A DNA stretch of 64,000 nucleotides, taken from the NCBI RefSeq assembly GCF_005885605.1, contig NZ_SZVP01000001.1:248001-312000 (forward strand), read 5' to 3'. Of the stretch, positions 36,642 to 46,288 are shown piece by piece. The stretch is from Colwellia ponticola. Its GTDB lineage: Bacteria; Pseudomonadota; Gammaproteobacteria; Enterobacterales; Alteromonadaceae. Position 1 is the first letter of the stretch; each line of letters opens with the position of its first letter. The notes beneath the pieces are model-generated. The model made no database searches. It saw nothing but the letters and a program-made list of their open reading frames with translations, and was not told where the DNA came from. The position numbers were made by a program, and so were the translations under genes.

Positions 36642-37559
36642 TTAAATGGTAATTTCCATACCATCGGTGGCAATTTCTACACCATTGTCTAAAACAAACT
36701 GATGCTGAGGAGACTCTTCATTTAAAATAGGGTTAGTATTATTAATGTGTATCAGAATTTTGCGATCAATGGTGAATTTATTCAATAGCGCGACCGTCCC
36801 ATAGTCACCGTTGACCGGCATATGCCCCATCTCTGAGCCTAATTTAGTACCAACACCTTGAGCAATCATTTCATCGTCTAGCCATAACGTACCGTCAATA
36901 AGTACACAACTAGCTTCAGATAATATCTGTTCAACTTCTGCTGTGCTTTCAACAATACCGGGTAAGTAGAAGAGGTATTTACCGGTACTGTTATCAATAA
37001 TTTTTAAACCGATATTATTCCCTGCCACCACTTTATCGCGATAGCGCGAGTAAGGCGGTGCATTGGATTCAATAATAACCGGCACAAAGGCGAGACCGTC
37101 GACACCATTAACGGTAAATGGCGGTCTTTTTTCGGTATCAATTTTGCTAAAGCTTAGCCCACCATGCCAGTGCTCTAGCACATTAAATAAGGGAAAAACC
37201 GTTGATAAATCTTCATAAACAACATCGCTACAATACACGTCAAGTGGTAGCCCTTCACGCAAGGTTAATAGCCCAGTGGTGTGATCTATTTGGCTGTCAG
37301 TTAAAATGGCCGCACGAATATTGGTACCACGACTACCCTGCTCAGGCCAAAGTTGTGGCGATTTATTAAGTTGTTCACGTATATCGGGAGAAGCATTAAT
37401 GAGTACCCAGTCTTTTCCATTAGGGCTAACAGCAATAGATGATTGAGTACGTGCTGTGGCTTTTATAGTACCGTTACGTAAACCTTTACAGTTTGCACAG
37501 TGACAATTCCATTGGGGAAACCCGCCGCCAGCAGCTGAGCCTAGAACTAAAATTTTCAT
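36642..37559 (-). CDS. pqqB: PqqB metallo-hydrolase
   Basis: I set the start at the ATG at 37559 ([20 protein letters not shown]), giving 305 residues; the 12 extra upstream codons are not conserved. It has a metallo-beta-lactamase fold and the N-terminal zinc-binding CxCxxC (NCHCANC). The QIDHTTGLL and GHMPVNG segments are typical of PqqB. It hydroxylates the PqqA-derived tyrosine. It is separated from pqqA by a hairpin. Confidence 0.96.
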   Translation of the reverse strand: MKILVLGSAAGGGFPQWNCHCANCKGLRNGTIKATARTQSSIAVSPNGKDWVLINASPDIREQLNKSPQLWPEQGSRGTNIRAAILTDSQIDHTTGLLTLREGLPLDVYCSDVVYEDLSTVFPLFNVLEHWHGGLSFSKIDTEKRPPFTVNGVDGLAFVPVIIESNAPPYSRYRDKVVAGNNIGLKIIDNSTGKYLFYLPGIVESTAEVEQILSEASCVLIDGTLWLDDEMIAQGVGTKLGSEMGHMPVNGDYGTVALLNKFTIDRKILIHINNTNPILNEESPQHQFVLDNGVEIATDGMEITI

Positions 37560-37610
37560 ATGTGCCTCGAGTTCAAGACAAAGGGAGGAAAGCAATTAAC
37601 ACGTGGGTAT

Positions 37611-37653
37611 AATTACCTCAGCAATTAACAAATTGACCATGACTGAGGTAATT
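37611..37653 (-). promoter_or_regulatory. Hairpin in the pqqA-pqqB spacer
   Basis: AATTACCTCAG (37611-37621) pairs perfectly with CTGAGGTAATT (37643-37653) around a 21-nt loop, 50-90 bp after pqqA. No T-run follows on the minus strand. It may partly terminate or stabilise the transcript, so that the PqqA substrate peptide is made in excess over the enzymes. Confidence 0.6.
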
Positions 37654-37701
37654 TATGCTTATTCATTTTTTGTTATTAATGTATTGCTAATAACTTAACA
37701 A

Positions 37702-37773
37702 TTAACGATTACTAATATACAAAGTTACTTCAAATCCTAAACGCATTTCTTCAAAGTTTGGTTTGGTCCACAT
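37702..37773 (-). CDS. pqqA: PQQ precursor peptide
   Basis: This 23-codon ORF starts MWTKPNFEEMRLG and contains the conserved E15-V-T-L-Y19 element, whose Glu and Tyr side chains become the PQQ skeleton. A ribosome site (GAGGAA) is 9-14 bp upstream of the ATG. It heads the pqqABCDE-F operon. Confidence 0.98.
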   Translation of the reverse strand: MWTKPNFEEMRLGFEVTLYISNR

Positions 37774-37995
37774 AAGGTATTCCTCGCTGATTAATAGTAG
37801 TGATTCTTGATGTTACTTAGCTTTTATCAAGTACCCTTTTACTATATTTAAATCTCATGTAATAAACATCATACTTTAGGTGGAAATAAGGGGGGCGCAT
37901 GGACAGTTCAACCCTAATAATAACGATGAAGTTCAATATTTTTATAGGCTTATAGTCATTTACCACAGACATAATAGCTGAGCTAAAATTATTGA

Positions 37996-38997
37996 CTAAC
38001 GCATGGCAAAATCGTTGGTTGCGTTGATTAACGCATCAATAATTTTAGGTTCATTAGCAAGATGTCCAGCCATTTCAATAATTGATAATTGGGCTTCAGG
38101 CCAATGCTGTTTTAATTGCCATGCTTGTTCAAGTGGACACACCATATCATGGCGACCATGAATAATGGTTGTCGGTATTTGTCGAATAGTATCGACACAT
38201 TCAAGCAAAGGGGTTGCGATAAAACATTTATTCATAGAATAATAAAGCTGAATGATAGCGGGGGTTTTATCTGCTGCTTTTATTAAAGAGGGTTTTCCAG
38301 TGACTGGCTCTAGGTTAACTTCTTCTAGGCTAACTAGCTCCTGCCAATAGATAAGGCTTGCTTCCCAGTATTGTAACTTAGTAAAGATATCGCTCGATAA
38401 CTTAGCATCAGTACTGGTAAGTTGTTGATAAATTTCTGATAGGGGTTGCGCTTGCTGTAAGCAGGGTAAATCGGCAACCAAATGACTCCAAGCATCAGGA
38501 AATATTTTAGCTGCGCCATTGTCGCTATAAACCCAATCAATATCTTGTTTTCTCGCCAAAAATACTCCGCGTAAAATGAGACCAGAGACATGTTCAGCAA
38601 AGTGGTACGCATAATATAAAGCTAATGTTGCCCCCCAAGAACCACCAAAGAGCAACCACTTTTCAATACCAATATGTTGTCGTATTAACTCCATATCTTC
38701 AATAAGATGCGCGCTCGTGTTTTGTGCTAAAGAGCCATGAGGACGAGAACGTCCACAGCCTCGTTGATCAAACAAAATGATATGATACAGCGCAGGATCA
38801 AAATAACACCGGTGCGCTGGTCGACAGCCTGAACCTGGACCACCATGTAAAAAAACCACCGGAATGCCTAACGGATTTCCGCATTGTTCAATATACAATT
38901 GATGTGCTACCGCAGGTTCTTCACCTGCTGCAGTATCGTTAGTTACGTTTAAATAATAATGATCAAAAGGCTCTATGGCTGGATAGAGTGATAACAT
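37996..38997 (-). CDS. pip: Proline iminopeptidase
   Basis: This 333-residue alpha/beta-hydrolase (peptidase S33) removes N-terminal proline. Visible are the oxyanion HGGPGSGCRP, nucleophile GGSWGATLAL, acid in GRHDMVCP and His in MAGHLANEP, with the INQPFDHYY-like N-terminus IEPFDHYYLNV. Length is normal for Pip. It lies upstream of pqqA on the same strand with a 222-bp gap, so it may or may not belong to the PQQ regulon. Confidence 0.93.
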   Translation of the reverse strand: MLSLYPAIEPFDHYYLNVTNDTAAGEEPAVAHQLYIEQCGNPLGIPVVFLHGGPGSGCRPAHRCYFDPALYHIILFDQRGCGRSRPHGSLAQNTSAHLIEDMELIRQHIGIEKWLLFGGSWGATLALYYAYHFAEHVSGLILRGVFLARKQDIDWVYSDNGAAKIFPDAWSHLVADLPCLQQAQPLSEIYQQLTSTDAKLSSDIFTKLQYWEASLIYWQELVSLEEVNLEPVTGKPSLIKAADKTPAIIQLYYSMNKCFIATPLLECVDTIRQIPTTIIHGRHDMVCPLEQAWQLKQHWPEAQLSIIEMAGHLANEPKIIDALINATNDFAMR

Positions 38998-39152
38998 TTA
39001 TTGATACCCATATTGGTTATTTTTTGGTGTTGACTAAAGCCGTATTAAAGCTAATGTAAAGCTAAAACTAAACCTGCGCTATTGCCTCTATAAAATATGT
39101 TAATGCCTATGCTATCAATGTCATATTAATCGCATAGGCTTAATCAGATCAT

Positions 39153-40268
39153 CTATGGCAGTAGCCGTAAAATACCTTTACCATCAACGCCCAAATAAAT
39201 ATAGCCATCAGCGCCTTGAATAATATTTCTGACCCTACCGCCAACATCACTGAGTAGTTTAGTTTGCTTAATCACCTTACTATTAGCTATCTCTAATAAA
39301 ACCAGGTGATTAAATTTCATCGAGCCAAGTAAAACTTTACCTTGCCATTGTGGATACTTACTGCTGCTGATAAACGCCATACCTGAGGGCGCAATAGAAG
39401 GCTGCCAGTAAAGTTTAGGTTGTTCCATACCAGGCTTTGTTGTCAATTTAGTGAAAGGGGTATTGTTGTAATTAACGCCATAGCTAATGACTGGCCAGCC
39501 ATAATTTTTACCTGCAGCAATTAAATTAACTTCATCTCCCCCTTTGGGTCCATGTTCATGTGACCATATTTCGCCGCTACTACCCAACTTAACCAGCCCT
39601 TGAGGGTTACGATGACCATAAGAGAAAATCGCTTTTTTCGCGCTATTATTGTCAATAAAGGGATTGTCACTGGGTATAGAGCCATCAAGATTTAAGCGGT
39701 ATATTTTGCCACCATCACGAGATAAGTCCTGCGGATTAACATCTCGTGATCCTCGATCACCTATTGAAAAATAAATGAACGTCTCATCAACAACAATGCG
39801 ACTCCCGTAATGCGCGCCACTTAACGAGTTTTCCTCGCCTTTATACAACAGCTTTTGCTCAGTTAACCTATTATTTTGTGTGTCTAACTTAGCGCGCATT
39901 AACGCGGTATTACTGCCCTCACCTTCGCCCGCTTGGCTAGCATAGCTAAAGAATATTACACCATTTTTTGCAAAGTTAGGATGTAAGGCGATATCAAGTA
40001 ATCCGCCTTGATTATTGGCGTGTATTTCAGGTAGCCCTGCGATTAACACCGCGGGCTGGTTTGCGGTTAACAGTAATAAACTACCTGAGCGCTCAGTCGC
40101 TAACATACGCCCGTCAGGCAACTGCACCATACCCCAAGGTATCGTTATGTCTGACCATAGTCGCTCAGTACTATAGCTTTTTTTATCTTCAGCTAAAGAC
40201 AACGAATGCTTAGCGTAAACGGTACTCGATATAAAAAACACTAACAAAGTCACAAGTAAATGATTCAT
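39153..40268 (-). CDS. PQQ-dependent aldose sugar dehydrogenase-like protein
   Basis: The ATG at 40268 opens into a signal peptide (MNHLLVTLLVFFISSTVYA); the product has 371 residues. Family signatures of the soluble glucose/aldose dehydrogenase (GSDH, YliI-like) propeller are GMVQLPDGRMLATERSG, GLLDIALHPNFAKNG, GDRGSRDVNPQDLSRDGGKI, GHRNPQGL and HGPKGGDEVN. It should oxidise sugars in the periplasm with PQQ. Its closeness to the pqq operon suits that cofactor. Confidence 0.88.
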   Translation of the reverse strand: MNHLLVTLLVFFISSTVYAKHSLSLAEDKKSYSTERLWSDITIPWGMVQLPDGRMLATERSGSLLLLTANQPAVLIAGLPEIHANNQGGLLDIALHPNFAKNGVIFFSYASQAGEGEGSNTALMRAKLDTQNNRLTEQKLLYKGEENSLSGAHYGSRIVVDETFIYFSIGDRGSRDVNPQDLSRDGGKIYRLNLDGSIPSDNPFIDNNSAKKAIFSYGHRNPQGLVKLGSSGEIWSHEHGPKGGDEVNLIAAGKNYGWPVISYGVNYNNTPFTKLTTKPGMEQPKLYWQPSIAPSGMAFISSSKYPQWQGKVLLGSMKFNHLVLLEIANSKVIKQTKLLSDVGGRVRNIIQGADGYIYLGVDGKGILRLLP

Positions 40269-40345
40269 ATGTTTGCTCCTATTTTTAGCTATCACTGATT
40301 TGCTCACCAGCTTCGGGTTAACTGATTAGTGTTAATTCATTACTG

Positions 40346-41158
40346 CTAACTCATTGCCATATTTGCAGCCATCACTAACAATAACGCGGCGAAAATTTTC
40401 TTTATCGTTGAAACAGGTAAATAATGTGTCGCCTTAGCTCCTAAAGGCGCGGTGAACCAAGAAGTGCAAACAATCCCTAATAACGCGGGTAAATAAACAA
40501 AACCAAGAAAACCGTCTGCTAAGGCAAAATGAGCACTACCTGAGCTGATATAACCAATGGAACCAAAGAGTGCGATAACAATACCGCAAGCAGAAGCACA
40601 ACCTATCGCTTTTTTAATATCGAGCGAGAAAAACGTTAACAAGGGCACCAACAGTGCACCGCCTCCAATACCAATCATGGCAGACAACGCGCCAGTAATG
40701 GTGGTAAAAAAGGTTAACAGTCCCTTATTAGGTAGTTGACGTTCGGTAGGCGCTGAAGATGTTTTACTACTGTAAAACATCTTCATGGCAATGAGTACTG
40801 CACTAACACCAAACACAATGCGTACCACTTGTTCAGGTAATAGTGCTGCCATAAAGCCACTAATAAGCGCGCCAAGCGCAACGCCTGTCATTATCCACGG
40901 CGCCAAACTCCATGGTACATTATTATTTTTATGATGCGCTAGTGCAGAAGAGGTTGACGTGAATAATATTGACGCTAATGACGTGGCAATAGCCACAATG
41001 ACCACCTGTTCAAAAGGCAAAACTTCAAAATGAAGTAACAAACCACTGAGTACTGGCACAATAACTAAGCCGCCGCCAATACCTAACAATCCTGCCAAAA
41101 ACCCAGCGACGCAACCTAACAACGCGCAGAAAAAAACCAACAACAGCAATTCATTCAT
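40346..41158 (-). CDS. TauE/SafE family sulfite exporter-like permease
   Basis: This 270-residue membrane protein has about eight helices and the twin family motifs GLLGIGGGLVIVPVL (about 25-39) and MIGIGGGALLVPLLTFF (about 160-176). TauE/SafE proteins move sulfite or organosulfur anions, with broad, often unproven specificity. It lies 78 bp upstream of the aldose dehydrogenase gene on the same strand. The start region has a strong inverted repeat. Confidence 0.88.
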   Translation of the reverse strand: MNELLLLVFFCALLGCVAGFLAGLLGIGGGLVIVPVLSGLLLHFEVLPFEQVVIVAIATSLASILFTSTSSALAHHKNNNVPWSLAPWIMTGVALGALISGFMAALLPEQVVRIVFGVSAVLIAMKMFYSSKTSSAPTERQLPNKGLLTFFTTITGALSAMIGIGGGALLVPLLTFFSLDIKKAIGCASACGIVIALFGSIGYISSGSAHFALADGFLGFVYLPALLGIVCTSWFTAPLGAKATHYLPVSTIKKIFAALLLVMAANMAMS

Positions 41159-41187
41159 TCAGTTTACCTTTAAATATAAGTCAGGGG

Positions 41188-41217
41188 GAACATAACGGGA
41201 ACAATGTCGTTATGTTC
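41188..41217. promoter_or_regulatory. Inverted repeat in the tauE-mesX divergent region
   Basis: GAACATAACG (41188-41197) and CGTTATGTTC (41208-41217) form a perfect 10-bp dyad with a 10-nt centre, 30 bp upstream of the TauE/SafE start. It looks like an operator or a 5' hairpin. The binding factor is unknown. Confidence 0.5.
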
Positions 41218-41271
41218 AATTCATGCTGCTTACTATAACTGAGAACATAAATTTTAGAACAAAAAAGATGA

Positions 41272-41284
41272 TGAATATTTCTCA
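41272..41284 (+). promoter_or_regulatory. Possible MetR-like box upstream of mesX
   Basis: TGAATATTTCTCA differs by one base from the MetR consensus TGAAnnTnnTTCA and lies about 130 bp upstream of mesX. This could tie the methionine synthase pair to the methionine regulon. One-mismatch hits of this length are expected by chance in AT-rich DNA, so confidence is low. Confidence 0.25.
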
Positions 41285-41415
41285 TGTAGTGCGTGAAATA
41301 AATGCACTTTTCATCATGTTTAGAACCACGTATAAATCTTACTGAGCTAATGAGCAAACAAACATTTCAGGTAATACTTTAGGTTTTACCTTCGACAATA
41401 GGATACAAGATCATC

Positions 41416-42390
41416 ATGAACAACGACTTTACCTTTACCATTAACAGCACTGCCTTTGATGAAAGTTATCAGCCTTCAGACAATACGCGTATCACCACCA
41501 ATTTTGCTAATTTGGCCAGAGGCAGCTACCGTGAAGCCAACTTGCGTAACGCTTTAAAAATGATTAACAATCGCTTTAATGCCTTAGCACATTGGGATAA
41601 CACCAAAGGCGATCGTTATTCTGTCGAACTTGAGATTATTTCAGTGAATATGGAAATTAAAGGCAGTGATGATAGCTTTCCATCGATTGAAATATTAAAA
41701 ACTAATATTCTAGATCATAAAACCAACAAACGCATTGAAGGCATTGTTGGCAATAACTTTTCTTCTTATGTGCGCGATTATGACTTTAGCGTTTTACTGC
41801 AAGATCATAACAAAAATCAGCCTCAATTTAGTATTCCTGATAACTTTGGCGAGCTTCATGGCAAGCTATTCAAGTACTTTGTTAATTCAGCTACTTACCA
41901 AGAAAACTTCACTAAGCTACCGGTAATATGCTTAAGTGTTTCTGATAACAAAACTTATCATAGAACTGAAAACCAACACCCCGTACTCGGTGTGGAATAC
42001 CAACCAAATGGTTCGTCATTGACTGAACAATATTTCAAAAAAATGGGCTTACAGGTACGTTACTTTATGCCGCCAAATAGTGTCGCGCCTTTAGCTTTTT
42101 ACTTTTTTGGTGACTTGCTCAATGATTACACTAACCTTGAGCTTATCAGCACTATTTGTACGATGGAAACATTTCAAAAAATCTATCGACCTGAGATTTA
42201 TAATGCCAATGCGACGGCAGGAACGTCTTATCAACCCAACTTGAAGAATTTAGATCACTCATTAACTCACATCGTTTACGACAGAGAAGAGCGCAGCCAA
42301 CTAGCGAATGAACAGGGTAAATTTACTGAAGAGCACTTTATCAAACCCTATCAAACAGTGTTGGAGCAATGGTCTGCCAACTACGCTTAA
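41416..42390 (+). CDS. mesX: MesX (DUF1852), partner of folate-independent methionine synthase
   Basis: This 324-residue protein begins MNNDFTFTINSTAFDESY and contains NTRITTNFANLARGSYREAN and PFRQTVLEQW-like C-terminal sequence (KPYQTVLEQWSANYA). It matches DUF1852, named MesX after genetic work on folate-independent methionine synthases, where it is required with MesD. Its mechanism is not established. It lies 56 bp upstream of mesD, the usual arrangement. Confidence 0.88.
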   Translation: MNNDFTFTINSTAFDESYQPSDNTRITTNFANLARGSYREANLRNALKMINNRFNALAHWDNTKGDRYSVELEIISVNMEIKGSDDSFPSIEILKTNILDHKTNKRIEGIVGNNFSSYVRDYDFSVLLQDHNKNQPQFSIPDNFGELHGKLFKYFVNSATYQENFTKLPVICLSVSDNKTYHRTENQHPVLGVEYQPNGSSLTEQYFKKMGLQVRYFMPPNSVAPLAFYFFGDLLNDYTNLELISTICTMETFQKIYRPEIYNANATAGTSYQPNLKNLDHSLTHIVYDREERSQLANEQGKFTEEHFIKPYQTVLEQWSANYA

Positions 42391-42461
42391 GAAATTAGGC
42401 ACCGTAGTTAGGATCACTAGTTACATTTATAAATTCATTTAAAGATATGGCATTATTTATC

Positions 42462-43505
42462 ATGAAAAAAGTTATTAACCAAACAATTCTACCTACCTCA
42501 ACGGCAGGCAGCTTACCTAAACCAGCTTGGCTTGCAGAGCCTGAAACACTTTGGTCACCTTGGAAATTACAAGGTGATGAATTAATTGAAGGCAAAAAAG
42601 ATGCGTTACGTTTGTCATTACAAGACCAACAACAAGCGGGTATTGATATTGTTAGTGATGGCGAGCAAACCCGCCAACATTTTGTAACCACCTTTATTGA
42701 ACACCTTAACGGCGTTGATTTTGAACAGCGTAAAACAGTTAAAATTCGTGACCGCTATGAGGCCAGTGTGCCCACCGTTGTTGGCCCCGTTTCTCGTCAA
42801 AAGTCAGTTTTTGTTGAAGACGCAAAATTTTTACGCCAACAAACCCAACAACCGATAAAATGGGCCTTGCCAGGTCCTATGACCATGATAGACACCCTGT
42901 ATGATAACCATTATAAAAGCCGCGAAAAACTCGCTTGGGAATTTGCCAAAATTCTTAACCAAGAAGCCAAAGAATTAGAAGCGGCTGGTGTTGATATTAT
43001 CCAATTTGATGAGCCTGCCTTTAACGTGTTTTTTGATGAAGTAAACGAGTGGGGCATTGCTTGTTTAGAAAGAGCCATTGAAGGACTAAACTGCGAAACT
43101 GCGGTGCATATTTGCTACGGTTATGGCATTAAAGCGAATACCGATTGGAAAAAAACACTAGGGTCACAGTGGCGACAATATGAAGCAGCGTTTCCTAAAC
43201 TACAAAAATCGAATATCGATATTATTTCATTAGAATGTCACAACTCTCATGTGCCGATGGAGTTACTTGAACTTATTCGAGGAAAAAAAGTGATGGTAGG
43301 CGCTATTGACGTTGCCAGCAATACCATTGAAACGGCTGAAGAAGTCGCTGATACTTTGCGAAAAGCACTTAAATTTGTTGATGCTGACAAACTCTACCCT
43401 TCTACCAACTGCGGCATGGCTCCTTTACCTCGACAAATAGCAAGCGCCAAGCTAAATGCCTTAAGTGCAGGCGCAGCAATAGTACGAAGAGAGCTTACAA
43501 CCTAA
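42462..43505 (+). CDS. mesD: MesD-type core methionine synthase (MetE C-terminal domain homologue)
   Basis: The start may be the ATG at 42462 (MKKVINQTILPTSTAGSLPK) or 42447; neither has a strong ribosome site. The product has about 347 residues, only the catalytic half of MetE. Zinc-site elements are visible: the HICYGYG segment, IISLECHNSH and the C-terminal TNCGMAPL cysteine. Homocysteine-binding PGPMTMIDT is also present. With mesX next door it is the MesD type, which makes methionine without methyltetrahydrofolate. The methyl donor is not known to me. Confidence 0.88.
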   Translation: MKKVINQTILPTSTAGSLPKPAWLAEPETLWSPWKLQGDELIEGKKDALRLSLQDQQQAGIDIVSDGEQTRQHFVTTFIEHLNGVDFEQRKTVKIRDRYEASVPTVVGPVSRQKSVFVEDAKFLRQQTQQPIKWALPGPMTMIDTLYDNHYKSREKLAWEFAKILNQEAKELEAAGVDIIQFDEPAFNVFFDEVNEWGIACLERAIEGLNCETAVHICYGYGIKANTDWKKTLGSQWRQYEAAFPKLQKSNIDIISLECHNSHVPMELLELIRGKKVMVGAIDVASNTIETAEEVADTLRKALKFVDADKLYPSTNCGMAPLPRQIASAKLNALSAGAAIVRRELTT

Positions 43506-43570
43506 AACTACACAACTTCACTGTATTAACACGAATACAGTGCACTAACACCAATACAGTGCATTTTATA

Positions 43571-43598
43571 ATAAGGTGTCGATTGCTCGACACCTTAT
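43571..43598. terminator. Bidirectional terminator hairpin between mesD and yggL
   Basis: ATAAGGTGTCGA / TCGACACCTTAT is a perfect 12-bp stem with a TTGC loop, located between convergent genes. Just upstream (43528-43563) the motif AATACAGTGCA is directly repeated. Confidence 0.75.
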
Positions 43599-43610
43599 AC
43601 TGACTATTTA

Positions 43611-43943
43611 TTATACGTTATAGTTCGCATCAACAAGTTCACCAAGCGTAAACTCTGACACAATTTTTTGCTCTTTCAACCAAGCAGAAATGTTTGATAG
43701 ATCCGCTTCAGTCACTGAAGCATAGCGTTCATTAGACGCAATAAAGCCGGCGAAAGACGTTAGATCGCCGCCACCACTAATACACAAATTTAGCGAGTCG
43801 ATATAAAGTAAAAAATCATCCATTATTGTTGCTAATTCAGACTCTTCTTTACAAGTTAAACGACAATCTAATTCAACCCCCTTTACAGCAAATTCATCTA
43901 AATAAAGTTTTTTTCTTAATCGACGAGATTTTACAGAACGCAT
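43611..43943 (-). CDS. yggL: YggL family (DUF469) 50S ribosome-binding protein
   Basis: I start this gene at the ATG at 43943 (MRSVKSRRLRKKLYLDEF), giving 110 residues. A longer frame upstream adds unrelated hydrophobic sequence. The basic N-terminus, the VKGVELDCRL segment and the CISGGGDLTSFAGFI stretch are typical of the YggL/DUF469 family. It lies just left of the CRISPR array. Confidence 0.88.
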   Translation of the reverse strand: MRSVKSRRLRKKLYLDEFAVKGVELDCRLTCKEESELATIMDDFLLYIDSLNLCISGGGDLTSFAGFIASNERYASVTEADLSNISAWLKEQKIVSEFTLGELVDANYNV

Positions 43944-44102
43944 AAGTTTTTCCTTGATATATAACAACGCTGCGTTAAGCAGCAAAAACGTGCTGATTAT
44001 AATATTCAACGCCCTGAAAGTAACCAACTGTTTTTGAATCGTGATATTTTTCGATGCTTGCCCCGACAATATTACTCCTAGTATTCTTACTGGATTTACC
44101 TT

Positions 44103-46110
44103 TTTCTAGGCTGCCTGTGCGGCAGTGAACAAGGAATAAATATGTGGGATACAGCGTTGAGTTTTCTAAGCTGCCTGTGCGGCAGTGAACTGTTCGTTCA
44201 GGTGAGTGGCCAGCGCTAAAATTTTCTAAGCTGCCTGTGCGGCAGTGAACTAATAGCTTGGGCTAAACATAATGTTTTAGTTTTTCTAAGCTGCCTGTGC
44301 GGCAGTGAACCTCTTGAAGATTGGGATGAGGATTTCTTTGAGTTTCTAAGCTGCCTGTGCGGCAGTGAACTGGAAACGTAATCCATTTGTAGACGAGTCA
44401 GCTTTCTAAGCTGCCTGTGCGGCAGTGAACTTCGAAGAGACACGTGGAACAATTGAATCAGATTTCTAAGCTGCCTGTGCGGCAGTGAACATTGACTGAA
44501 AGATCTACAGATGTCGCAGCAATTTCTAAGCTGCCTGTGCGGCAGTGAACAAAGCTGGACAAGAATACGACCAACTTTCAGATTTCTAAGCTGCCTGTGC
44601 GGCAGTGAACTAAGTGATTTTAACTATCAAGATGACGGTCAATTTCTAAGCTGCCTGTGCGGCAGTGAACCTCGCCATTATGATCATTACCCCTTTCGTA
44701 TTTTTCTAAGCTGCCTGTGCGGCAGTGAACTATCCTCTTCAGTAGTTGTAGTATTTGACGGTTTTCTAAGCTGCCTGTGCGGCAGTGAACTTAGGTTTAT
44801 AGGCTTAATGGTTGCTACTGATTTTCTAAGCTGCCTGTGCGGCAGTGAACAACTGTTATTTGTCACGTTGAGTAAGTTGTTATTTCTAAGCTGCCTGTGC
44901 GGCAGTGAACGAGCAAGCGTTGATGGCGCAGCCTTCTTAGCATTTCTAAGCTGCCTGTGCGGCAGTGAACTATTGTACCCGCAACGTAGTGCATCTATCA
45001 AATTTCTAAGCTGCCTGTGCGGCAGTGAACGATGATATCGCCCCACTGAGATACCGATGAGTTTTCTAAGCTGCCTGTGCGGCAGTGAACTGAATTATTG
45101 AAACTTAACAATGTTCCGCGGTTTTCTAAGCTGCCTGTGCGGCAGTGAACAGCCATATTGGCGGTGAGTCGCGTCACTCAGTTTTCTAAGCTGCCTGTGC
45201 GGCAGTGAACAAGAGTTGAAAGAATTAAAAGCATGTCCAGACTTTCTAAGCTGCCTGTGCGGCAGTGAACTTTCATATGGGGTTGACTCAACACTCTACA
45301 TATTTCTAAGCTGCCTGTGCGGCAGTGAACCATATCACCTTTCATTGCATTAATCTCCTTGTTTTCTAAGCTGCCTGTGCGGCAGTGAACTTAATCTTGA
45401 TGATACCGAAAATAACAAGCATTTTCTAAGCTGCCTGTGCGGCAGTGAACGATTAAACAGACAATTGTAATATACACTCACTTTTCTAAGCTGCCTGTGC
45501 GGCAGTGAACACGAACCTGTTAGTGAGGATTGAGGGATACTTTTTCTAAGCTGCCTGTGCGGCAGTGAACGAACGCAATTTTCTGGAGTTGCGGCTTCGG
45601 CATTTCTAAGCTGCCTGTGCGGCAGTGAACAACCACATTGCTAAACTACTGATGCAGACAATTTTCTAAGCTGCCTGTGCGGCAGTGAACGTTTGTTGGT
45701 GAAATTAGTTAGAACTCGCGCATTTCTAAGCTGCCTGTGCGGCAGTGAACGGTTGATGGCCATGGTCGTAATATTGGCCGCTTTTCTAAGCTGCCTGTGC
45801 GGCAGTGAACCGCTTGATCAGCTTTGTGCAATCTTCTGTACTTTTCTAAGCTGCCTGTGCGGCAGTGAACTTTAGAGGTCACTTGGGGACAATCTAACGG
45901 TTTTTCTAAGCTGCCTGTGCGGCAGTGAACGCTCGGGTTAACTGGCTTACTCACAGCCGCTGTTTCTAAGCTGCCTGTGCGGCAGTGAACTTGAAGGCTT
46001 AGATACTGTTGTTGATGCGCTTTTTCTAAGCTGCCTGTGCGGCAGTGAACTGAAAGAGCTTGATTTTGATCTTTCTTTGCTTTTTCTAAGCTGCCTGTGC
46101 GGCAGTGAAC
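44103..46110 (-). CRISPR. Type I-F CRISPR array, 34 repeats and 33 spacers
   Basis: A 28-bp repeat recurs every 60 bp, so all 33 spacers are exactly 32 nt. Read on the minus strand, the repeat is GTTCACTGCCGCAC followed by AGGCAGCTTAGAAA, the type I-F pattern with a GCTGCC/GGCAGT-type stem cut by Cas6f. The repeat at 44103-44130 has one substitution (CTAGG instead of CTAAG), marking the old, leader-distal end. The leader and cas genes lie on the right, so transcription runs leftward. All other repeats look identical. Confidence 0.98.
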
Positions 46111-46288
46111 AATGCGATAATAGCAAAAAAACAAGCTACAACAAATACTAAAAAGATTTAAGGTGTTTTACCCTAAATTTTTTACCTGTTTGTAACCTAT
46201 TAATATTTAAACAAATTTTTAAAGAGCAATTTTTTTGGTTTTTATAAATAATTTAAGCCTATTGAATACAATGTACTTAAATTTATGT
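46111..46288 (-). promoter_or_regulatory. CRISPR leader
   Basis: This 178-bp, very AT-rich stretch lies between the first repeat (right end of the array) and the cas6f stop codon. It should hold the array promoter and the integration signals for new spacers. I did not find a convincing IHF site by eye. Confidence 0.75.

Noticed and set aside
41272..41284. Treating the TGAATATTTCTCA site as an established MetR operator.
   Set aside because: A single near-match of 13 bp in AT-rich DNA is weak. It is listed only as a low-confidence site.
44216..46134. Several open frames of 60-174 codons across the CRISPR array, on both strands, with recurring SLPHRQLR, FLSCLCGSE or VHCRTGSLE peptides.
   Set aside because: They are translations of the repeat every 60 bp (20 codons), so frames stay open by periodicity. 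They have no coding meaning.
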